From the NCBI GenBank assembly GCA_933226995.1, contig CAKOFP010000266.1, positions 1-8,415 of the forward strand: 8,415 bases of DNA, written 5' to 3'. The notes under the pieces were generated by a model that did not search any database, had not been told where the DNA came from, and saw only the letters and a program-made list of their open reading frames with translations. Shown here in pieces: positions 1-5,679 of this stretch. Position 1 is the stretch's first letter. Every line of letters begins with the position of its first letter. The stretch is from Candidatus Nitrosopolaris rasttigaisensis. GTDB lineage: Archaea > Thermoproteota > Nitrososphaeria > Nitrososphaerales > Nitrososphaeraceae. The position numbers and the translations under genes are program-made.

Positions 1-830
1 CCTACATCAAAGTCGAAACGGGCTATATCAACAGAATACTTGGTCTGAATCTGAAAGTTACCGATATTTTGAAGTGTCTAAAGAAAAGTAGGTTGGACGG
101 GAAAGTTATGTCTGACAAAATTATCAAGTGCACTATTCCACGATACAGAACGGACATAATTGATCGTACCGACTTGGTAGAAGAGGTAGCTGTAGGCTAT
201 GGTATATACAATTTGAGGGCCACTATACCTTCATCCGATCTTTCAGGGAAGCGAAATTATCTCTCAATTTGCTTGGATATAGTCAGAGAGGTGATGACTG
301 GCCTTGGAATGATAGAAGTTGTGAATTTTAACCTTGTCAGCAGGAAAATACATTATCAATTAATGGGTATACCAGAACATGAGAATATCTTGACTGCAGA
401 GAAAACTAAGAGTATCGAACATGAGATACTAAGGGAGTCACTAATTCCTTCTCTAATCCAAACATTGTCTCACAATATACATGAAGAATATCCTCAGAAG
501 CTATTTGAGGTTGGCAAAGTTTTTCGACGGGGAGACCGAATCAAGGAATATTGGAACCTGGGTGTAGTTGTCGCTCATTCTAAAGCAAACTTTACTGAGG
601 GAAAATCCATTGTGCAGACGTTTTTGAAGACAAGCTTTGGCAAAGAGATTGTTACGAAATCCAATGTAAACGCCATCTTAGTCCAGGGTAGATCCGCCGA
701 TATCATTGTAGATGGACTATCAGTCGGTTACATTGGAGAAATGAAACCATTGGTCAGTGATAATTTTAAGTTAAGGGTTCCTGTAGTTGCCGCTGAGCTA
801 AATCTATCACAAATAATGCCTGTTAGCTGA
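1..830 (+). CDS. pheT: Phenylalanyl-tRNA synthetase beta subunit, archaeal type, C-terminal part (5' end outside the window)
   Basis: The beta subunit of the alpha2-beta2 enzyme that charges tRNA-Phe in the cytoplasm. The frame is open from base 3, so the gene begins upstream; about 275 residues are visible. It opens in a B5 domain (YIKVETGYINRILGLNLKV, then the IPRYRTDIIDRTDLVEEVA stretch). The catalytic-like core fold follows, with LRESLIPSLIQTLSHN and LFEVGKVFRRG. It ends with GYIGEMKPLVSDNF and PVVAAELNL, which is where archaeal and eukaryotic PheT proteins end. There is no FDX-ACB anticodon-binding domain, as in bacterial PheT, so the C terminus appears natural rather than truncated. An in-frame TTG at 69 is internal and not the start. 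The following 900 bases hold no intact gene, so this is probably the last gene of its transcript. A T-rich stretch (tctttatattt) lies directly after the TGA. Confidence 0.95.
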   Translation, partial: YIKVETGYINRILGLNLKVTDILKCLKKSRLDGKVMSDKIIKCTIPRYRTDIIDRTDLVEEVAVGYGIYNLRATIPSSDLSGKRNYLSICLDIVREVMTGLGMIEVVNFNLVSRKIHYQLMGIPEHENILTAEKTKSIEHEILRESLIPSLIQTLSHNIHEEYPQKLFEVGKVFRRGDRIKEYWNLGVVVAHSKANFTEGKSIVQTFLKTSFGKEIVTKSNVNAILVQGRSADIIVDGLSVGYIGEMKPLVSDNFKLRVPVVAAELNLSQIMPVS

Positions 831-1289
831 TCTTTATATTTGTGTGCGTTTATACACGTTGTTGCCGACAGTAGCGCGCTCTTACACTGATGCCGAGAGT
901 TCCTAGTTTCCTCGACATACGCGTTTTACTAGGCACCCCGTTATAGAGAGTACACGAGGAGGAGTACACATTCGCGTGTATGGCTACCCATGAATACGTG
1001 TGGGTCAGAGGCGGGGGACAACTATTTTTAACTACCAAGCGAAATAATTATCAAAAATATATCCAAGATCGTGTGGAAATAAGCGATACACAATTTGATG
1101 TGAGGATCCGTATTGTAAATCAAGAACAATCTTGGAGCACATGTCAAGGTCGTTTTTACCTAGAGTTTTGGCGATGATTCTTGAAGAGACACTTCTGAAA
1201 GATGCTAGCTGTAGGTGGCGATGGAATCATAATTGCGAACTGACTTAACTGGTCTTAGGCATTTATAATACGTCATGCAAACTGTGTAA
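831..1289. other. Intergenic stretch with weak coding debris and no intact gene recognised
   Basis: No tRNA, rRNA or recognisable protein family is visible. Two short + strand frames look partly protein-like. The frame at 980-1177 contains NNYQKYIQDRVEISDTQFDV and RIRIVNQEQSW. A second frame, open from 1099 to the TAA at 1246-1248, contains MSRSFLPRVLAMILEETLLK, which has helix-like composition. One could continue the other through a single frameshift near 1120-1140, as expected for a decayed gene, but neither matches a family I know. The minus-strand frame across 850-1038 has a composition unlike a protein and was not accepted. Confidence 0.3.
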
Positions 1290-1757
1290 ATTTTCTTTGG
1301 AGGAGGGGCGAGTGAATATCATGCGCAGTACTTTCTTACAGTAGGTTCAATCGGCGTAGAGTTAGGCTACATCAATCTTTCCGATCTCAAAGTTGACAGT
1401 GTCATGCTAGAGAACTAGGCAGGTGTTAAGATCTTGGAGCAGTATGTTAGAGATTTTAATACTGTTTTCTACAGACAAGGCTTGAAAAGGTTCGGTAAAA
1501 TTAAAGAGATATCAACGTAAGGGGTAGAGACGCACCAATTGGAATTCTATCCAGAACGACAATTGCTACCCAAGTGCCGACGAAAGGAGCGTAACAGAAT
1601 TCACGTGATGAATGCATTTTTAACCAACATGATGCCTGATCGAGTAAATAAATCAACATTTCCTGATACCAGAAGGCGATATACGTTTAGGATCGGTGTT
1701 AATACTCATTGGGATCCAATCGGAACTAAGAGAGATATGCCAAGCACTATTGTGTGA
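1290..1757 (+). pseudogene. Possible decayed gene: one reading frame interrupted by two stop codons
   Basis: One frame runs for 156 codons with only two internal stops, TAG at 1416-1418 and TAA at 1518-1520, and ends at a TGA at 1755-1757. The first two segments read like protein: VGSIGVELGYINLSDLKVDS before the TAG, then AGVKILEQYVRDFNTVFYRQ and GLKRFGKIKEIS between the stops. The last segment (ORF from 1539) is basic and less convincing. A purine-rich GGAGGAGGGG at 1299-1308 precedes the frame. No family is recognised. The GYIN...LKV pattern loosely recalls the PheT B5 domain at the window start, but the match is too short to claim a duplication. The 3' end overlaps the end of the minus-strand gene by about ten bases. 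A chance open frame is the main alternative. Confidence 0.35.
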
Positions 1758-1923
1758 GATCAACAATGCTTTTTCTGATGATCAATTTGGCTTCAGGTGA
1801 AATATTGTATTGCTCCAAGATCTTGGCGGGCTCTTTTACCAGTTGATTTCTGAATTCTGGTTCACTCGCTGCCCTAAGCAGAATGTCGCTGATAGTCTCT
1901 GCGTCCTTCTGTCTTGGGTCCAA
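1747..1923 (-). CDS. Small NHLP/Os1348-like leader-type protein (58 aa), possible RiPP precursor relative or docking protein
   Basis: The protein resembles the leader region of nitrile-hydratase-like RiPP precursors (NHLP clan). It contains ISDILLRAASEPEFRNQLVK (residues 11-30), then EPAKILEQYNISPEAKLI (31-48), which matches the family pattern of L-x-RA-x(2)-D/E-PEFR-x(2)-L-x(2)-D/E-P followed by a second helix. The frame extends upstream to 2088, but that part is unlike a protein. I chose the TTG at 1923 because a TTATATA box lies 30 bases upstream, as for a leaderless archaeal transcript. GTG upstream at V40 of the long frame is the alternative. The protein ends in IVDLTQ with no GG-type cleavage site and no Cys/Ser/Thr-rich core, so it is not a standard precursor. 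It is transcribed away from ycaO-tfuA, whose YcaO start is 770 bases off. The link to those enzymes is inference. Confidence 0.6.
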   Translation of the reverse strand: MDPRQKDAETISDILLRAASEPEFRNQLVKEPAKILEQYNISPEAKLIIRKSIVDLTQ

Positions 1924-1949
1924 GTACGTGCACGGTTGCGAAATCCTAG

Positions 1950-1956
1950 TATATAA
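1950..1956 (-). promoter_or_regulatory. TATA box for the NHLP-like small gene
   Basis: The minus strand reads TTATATA, centred at 1953, 30 bases upstream of the TTG at 1923. Archaeal transcription normally starts about 25-30 bases after the box centre, so the transcript would begin at or within a few bases of the start codon. No Shine-Dalgarno motif is present, consistent with a leaderless message. Confidence 0.45.
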
Positions 1957-2290
1957 TCCTAATGCGTGCACAATAAGGCAAACGTCGGCTTTGCGAATAA
2001 TCATGGATTCGGTGATTCGTGTATGCCAACAGGCACATACTGTGACCACTACAAAATCGGAAATATAACAGTCTGGGTCGGAGCGCACACGAGTGGAGGA
2101 ACACCGTTTGATATGAAACTCCTAACGGTGAATAGAAGGGGATCACTAAAATAATGCTAATCGTTGCAGTGCCGGTATGGTACTGCCAATAACCATAACG
2201 ATATTACCAATGTTGATAGGTGCACCAGTTGCGTTGGAATCCTTCATACTCCAATCGGATTGAACTCGTTTCCATAAGTCCTACTCTCGT
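1957..2290. other. Gene-poor stretch with a hydrophobic + strand frame
   Basis: No intact gene is supported. On the + strand a frame open from 2150 to the TGA at 2261-2263 contains an ATG at 2177 and the strongly hydrophobic VLPITITILPMLIGAPVALE, which would form a membrane helix. After the TGA the same frame continues into the frame at 2291, so this may be the 5' part of that broken gene; TGA would then replace a TGG. Another + frame (1966-2154) and the minus-strand frames here have unlikely compositions and no family resemblance. A short hairpin (CTCTCG/CGAGAG, 5-base loop) sits at 2284-2300. Confidence 0.3.
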
Positions 2291-2553
2291 ATGTCGAGAG
2301 AGTACTACTTGCCGCTCGTTGTTGTTGGTATTGTATTTATCCCTGCTAAAAACCCAAACTATAGTGATCGGCTAGTGTATGATTACCGTTCGACAATCTG
2401 GACAACCCATTTGGAGACTGGTTTGGTTCCCAGCAGAAGACTAACGCTAACGATCTATAGAAGCTGTTAATTGAAGCCAGGGTTGAAAACAGTAGGCTAC
2501 ATGAAACAGTCTGTGCGCTGCAAATGGAAATTGTGAGTTACTCCTCGCGGTAA
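2291..2553 (+). pseudogene. Frameshifted gene for a small membrane-anchored coiled-coil protein
   Basis: An ATG at 2291 opens a frame reading MSREYYLPLVVVGIVFIP (membrane helix) and then AKNPNYSDRLVYDYRS. At about 2390 this frame loses protein character. The frame one step over continues naturally with DNLDNPFGDWFGSQQKTNAN at 2392, then a TAG at 2458-2460, then KLLIEARVENSRLHETVCAL and QMEI, a heptad-like coiled coil, to the TAA at 2551-2553. One lost base near 2391 and one nonsense change (such as CAG to TAG) would explain it. The original was probably about 90-100 residues: short N terminus, one membrane helix, linker, coiled coil. No family is assigned. It lies 141 bases upstream of ycaO on the same strand. 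Left unrepaired, the first frame would yield a 59-residue product ending at 2470. Confidence 0.5.
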
Positions 2554-2602
2554 TTCTCCTATCTATTCATATTCTGAACTGTCAGTGCTTTCTTGCTTTC
2601 GC

Positions 2603-2671
2603 TTATAATATTGCTGACTTTACGCTCGTCGATTCCATTATTTGTGGCGGGGTGATTCGTAAACTTGATAT
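2603..2671 (+). promoter_or_regulatory. Candidate TATA boxes for the ycaO-tfuA operon
   Basis: Two candidates lie before the GTG at 2695. TTATAATATT at 2603-2612 is the better sequence and would give a leader of about 60 bases. TTGATAT at 2665-2671 is weaker but centred 27 bases before the GTG, which would suit a leaderless transcript. The sequence does not decide between them. Confidence 0.3.
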
Positions 2672-2694
2672 GAACTAATTCACTGGTCATAAAC

Positions 2695-4023
2695 GTGCAA
2701 ACACAGCCATTGCTGCTTCAGAGTAGAGAAAAGTGGTCCGTAAATGGAAGTTCTAGGATCATACCCCCTGAGCAGACGCTCAGGATGACCATGTCACTAT
2801 CTAAGCAGATCGGAGTAACCCGACTTGCGGACATAACACATATGGATAAATTAACTATCCCAAATTACTCTGCTGTTTTACCTGGAACAGAGGATTACAT
2901 TTGGGTTTATAGCGGTAAGGGTCTAACCAAGGCACATGCAAAAGCGAGCGCGTTGATGGAATGTATCGAAAGATATTCTTCACTACCAAGTAGTACACAG
3001 CGAGATTTCATTCAAGGAAGTTACGATCAATTATCACAGAGATACATTGTCCTCCATCCAGAAGAGGTTGTAGAACCTTTCAATTTTCAATACCGAAATT
3101 ACATGACGATGGATTTCCTTCCTGGTTTTGAGCTGTTTAGCGGAGAACGGATGTTAGTACCAGCATCTCTTGCTTTATTCAGATATACTCCAAAACCCCC
3201 TGCTTTAAACCCGTTTGCATTTTTTCATACAAATGGACTTGCTTCTGGTAACGTATTAGAAGAAGCAGTCTGTCATTCCCTATGTGAAGTCATTGAACGT
3301 GACGCAATTAGTTTGGCGGAACTGCGAGCCAGCGCCATCCCATTCCATTTTATACGAACTATCACAAATTCACTGAAAGCAAAACAATACTCAGTATCTC
3401 CTGTACCTGCTGATCAATTCATGGATGATTCAAGTATATTTCCAGATGTTGATATACACGATGTAGATTTTGATCCTATCAAGATGTTAGTTAGAAAATT
3501 TGAGAAAGCTAAGATCCCCCTGATAATAAAGGATATAAGTTCAGATATTGGGATTCCCACGTTCAATGCCAGCAGCATTGAGTGGTTAACTCACGATTAT
3601 GGATACCTTGCTGAAGGCCATGGTACTCACCCAGATGCGAGGATTGCATTGTTGCGAGCTATTACTGAAGTTTCCCAAACTAGAGCTGCCAATATCCAAG
3701 GTGCGAGGGACGACCTGCGGAAGATAAAATATGGACATGATAATTCTGATGACAAGAGGGCGTGGCAATTTAGGCCATCTAAAAATAAGATCCAATTCTC
3801 TCAGGTTAGATCTTATTTTAACAGAGATATCCTTGATGATATTAAATTGATTTTGGCACGTTTACAACACGCAGGCCTAAAAAAAGCTATAATTGTAGAT
3901 TTAACAATTGCGAGAATAGGAATTCCGGTAGTCCGAGCTATAGTTCCAGGGCTAGAGACATTTAAATTTACAAAATCGGTTATGGGTTGGAGAGCGAAAA
4001 AGTACTTTAAAAAAAATGAATAA
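2695..4023 (+). CDS. ycaO: YcaO-domain ATP-dependent cyclodehydratase/thioamidation enzyme
   Basis: YcaO enzymes use ATP to activate backbone amides, giving azolines or, with TfuA, thioamides. The 442 residues form a complete domain: IGVTRLADITHMDKLTIPNYSA-like entry (39-60), GKGLT at 74-78, the ATP/Mg helix SALMECIERYS at 85-95, NGLASGN at 180-186, EAVCHSLCEVIERDA at 190-204 and GHGTHPD at 298-304. RAITEVSQTRAANIQGARDD (311-330) and VVRAIVPGLETF (392-403) follow. Acidic residues of the nucleotide site (E89, E92, E198, E201, E314) are in place. No separate E1-like partner is seen. GTG at 2695 is the first usable start after an in-frame TGA at 2671. ATG at 2785 would remove the IPPEQTL segment that is common in the family. 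The gene overlaps tfuA by 8 bases, so the two are very likely cotranscribed. The substrate is unknown. Confidence 0.93.
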   Translation: MQTQPLLLQSREKWSVNGSSRIIPPEQTLRMTMSLSKQIGVTRLADITHMDKLTIPNYSAVLPGTEDYIWVYSGKGLTKAHAKASALMECIERYSSLPSSTQRDFIQGSYDQLSQRYIVLHPEEVVEPFNFQYRNYMTMDFLPGFELFSGERMLVPASLALFRYTPKPPALNPFAFFHTNGLASGNVLEEAVCHSLCEVIERDAISLAELRASAIPFHFIRTITNSLKAKQYSVSPVPADQFMDDSSIFPDVDIHDVDFDPIKMLVRKFEKAKIPLIIKDISSDIGIPTFNASSIEWLTHDYGYLAEGHGTHPDARIALLRAITEVSQTRAANIQGARDDLRKIKYGHDNSDDKRAWQFRPSKNKIQFSQVRSYFNRDILDDIKLILARLQHAGLKKAIIVDLTIARIGIPVVRAIVPGLETFKFTKSVMGWRAKKYFKKNE

Positions 4024-4699
4024 GCCAATTGTTTTTATTGGTCCAAGTCTGGCTATTGAAAAAGCCAGGAAAATCTTTAATGCCGATTACAGACCACCTG
4101 CGAAAAAAGGCGATTTTCTAAGACTTCTGGCTTGCATAAATGATGATGATCGCACTATAGTAGGATTGGTCGACGGCTTGTTTTTGCAGGATTATCCTCC
4201 CACTCCAATAGAAGTATTTCAACTACTAATCAAAAAAAATATTCTCGTTTTGGGAGCATCAAGTCTCGGGGCATTGCGAGCAGTTGAATTGGAAAAATAT
4301 GGTATGATAGGAATTGGCCAGATATTTGAATTGTACAAAAAGAACAAAATTGCCGCAGATGACGAAGTAGCGGTTACATTCACTGAAGAAACTCAGCATG
4401 TACAGTCAGAAGCAATGATTGATATTCGATATAACCTTTTCATTGCATTAAGAAAAGGAGTTATCGACGAAAACGCCAAACGAGCAGCAGTCAAGGTCGC
4501 AAAGAGCATGTACTTTCCAGATCGAAATTATGAGGATATCATAGATGAAACGAAAAGGCGACATCCCTCACTTTCAAATTATTTGGAATCTTTCCGTTCC
4601 TATATCAGTAAGAACAGACAAAGTTTGAAAGAGCTGGATTCAATAAAATTAGTAAACTACGCAAAAATGAAATATGAAGGCGAAATCACACGAAAGTGA
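4016..4699 (+). CDS. tfuA: TfuA-like protein, YcaO partner for thioamidation
   Basis: TfuA-family proteins work with YcaO. In methanogens the pair thioamidates a glycine of methyl-coenzyme M reductase, and in bacterial thioviridamide/thiovarsolin-type pathways it makes peptide thioamides. TfuA is thought to deliver or release sulfide. The 227 residues carry the family signature: VFIGPSL (6-12), YRPPAKKGD (25-33), GLVDGLFLQDYPPTPIEV (50-67), GASSLGALRAVEL (80-92), GMIGIGQIFELY (96-107) and DDEVAV (115-120). The C-terminal third is helical and charged. The ATG lies inside the last codons of ycaO (ATGAATAA overlap), indicating translational coupling. The gene is followed after 62 bases by the convergent ilvE, and a T6 run at 4783-4788 could end the transcript. 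If the host lacks methyl-coenzyme M reductase, as Thaumarchaeota do, the target must be something else. Confidence 0.93.
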   Translation: MNKPIVFIGPSLAIEKARKIFNADYRPPAKKGDFLRLLACINDDDRTIVGLVDGLFLQDYPPTPIEVFQLLIKKNILVLGASSLGALRAVELEKYGMIGIGQIFELYKKNKIAADDEVAVTFTEETQHVQSEAMIDIRYNLFIALRKGVIDENAKRAAVKVAKSMYFPDRNYEDIIDETKRRHPSLSNYLESFRSYISKNRQSLKELDSIKLVNYAKMKYEGEITRK

Positions 4700-4761
4700 A
4701 TCTATTTAGTTAGAGAACAAGTCACACATTAATTTCATTATCACTGCTAGAGACCATATCG

Positions 4762-5679
4762 CTAGCTGATGTAAGTAAGCCATTTTTTGTTAAAATTGTC
4801 ATCCCTTCCTTGAGTTACTGCTTCAAATTTGCCTTTAATCTCTATCGTAAGTTGACCTATATCTCCATTACCGATTATTCGGTTATCAATGTCGCCCACC
4901 GCTCTTATTCCAGCGGCGGTTCCAGTCAGAAAAACTTCATCGGCTATGTACACTTCGTCCCTTGAAATATCACGAATTTCATAAAGACTACCGTAGTGTC
5001 GTATTATAGCCAACACGCTATCTCGGGTTATACCATTGAGAGCACCTGAATTTACCGGCGGAGTAATCAATACATTGTCTCTCACCATGAAAATATTTTC
5101 TGCACTAGCTTCGATAACTTTTCCGGCAGTATTCAGCATCAATGCTTCGTCGAAGCCCATCTTCAATGCTTCCATTCTAGCTAGAGCAGAGTTCGCGTAG
5201 TTTGCTGTTGCCTTTGCATTCATAGGCATTGATTTTCCATCGATTCTCATCCATGAAGATACCATTAGTCTTGCTCCTTTTTGCGGGTCGCTTTGTCTAA
5301 TATATTCATCCCACTTCCAAACTGCTATTGCGATAGAAACTTTGTTGGGGAGAGGATTGACTCCCATTTTACCGTAACCGTAGTATGCGATAGGTCTAAC
5401 ATAGTATTCCTCTGGTTTATTGGCATTGATCGTATCGATAACCGCATCTTGCAGTTGCTTCTCAGAATATCCAAGATCCATAAAATACATCTTTGCACTG
5501 TGCATTAATCGTCGTATGTGGTCTGGCAAACGGAAAGCGGCGAGGCCATAGTCGGTTTTATAACAACGAATTCCCTCGAACACAGCTGTTCCATAATGTA
5601 AACCATGAGTGAGAACGTGAATTTTTGCGTCGTCCCAGGGTACTAGGGATCCATCCATCCATATTTTGCCTTCAGTCAT
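4762..5679 (-). CDS. ilvE: Branched-chain amino acid aminotransferase (PLP fold type IV)
   Basis: Catalyses the last, reversible step of valine, leucine and isoleucine synthesis, moving an amino group from glutamate with pyridoxal phosphate in the cytoplasm. From the ATG at 5679 the protein has 305 residues, the usual length. HVLTHGLHYGTAVFEGIRCY (21-40) is the N-terminal signature. The PLP lysine is probably K156 in MPMNAKATANYANS. GKVIEASAENIF (187-197) holds the cofactor-contacting glutamate, and NGITRDSV (215-222) and LTGTAAGIRAVG (241-252) complete the active site. The frame extends 20 codons further upstream, but the extension is hydrophobic and overlaps lysC, and the family starts near MTEGKIWMDG. 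Its ATG overlaps the lysC stop (ATGACTGA, 8 bases), so the two are coupled. A D-amino-acid aminotransferase of the same fold is less likely. Confidence 0.93.
   Translation of the reverse strand: MTEGKIWMDGSLVPWDDAKIHVLTHGLHYGTAVFEGIRCYKTDYGLAAFRLPDHIRRLMHSAKMYFMDLGYSEKQLQDAVIDTINANKPEEYYVRPIAYYGYGKMGVNPLPNKVSIAIAVWKWDEYIRQSDPQKGARLMVSSWMRIDGKSMPMNAKATANYANSALARMEALKMGFDEALMLNTAGKVIEASAENIFMVRDNVLITPPVNSGALNGITRDSVLAIIRHYGSLYEIRDISRDEVYIADEVFLTGTAAGIRAVGDIDNRIIGNGDIGQLTIEIKGKFEAVTQGRDDNFNKKWLTYIS

Noticed and set aside
850..1038. 62-residue minus-strand frame after pheT
   Set aside because: Rich in Cys, Pro, Ser and Arg without any family-like pattern or start signal; opposite a + strand frame of equal quality.
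1341..1360. tRNA T-arm-like GGTTCAATC
   Set aside because: The base after the loop is not C, and no acceptor, D or anticodon arms can be folded around it.
1726..1746. Read-through of the NHLP-like TAG to give a CLAYLS tail as a core peptide
   Set aside because: Only six residues before another stop; no cleavage motif and no evidence of read-through.
1924..2088. N-terminal extension of the NHLP-like frame to an ATG at 2088
   Set aside because: Cys- and Val-rich, unlike the family, and a TATA box lies inside it at the right distance for the TTG at 1923.
1883..2154. Several 61-66 residue frames on both strands antisense to or upstream of the small gene
   Set aside because: Mutually overlapping, with unlikely composition and no recognisable motifs.
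2284..2300. Hairpin CTCTCG-loop-CGAGAG as a terminator
   Set aside because: Six base pairs without a following T run; lies at the start codon of the broken gene and is probably incidental.
4747..4765. GCTAG/CTAGC inverted repeat between tfuA and ilvE as a terminator
   Set aside because: Five base pairs with an 11-base loop and no T run immediately after it on either strand.
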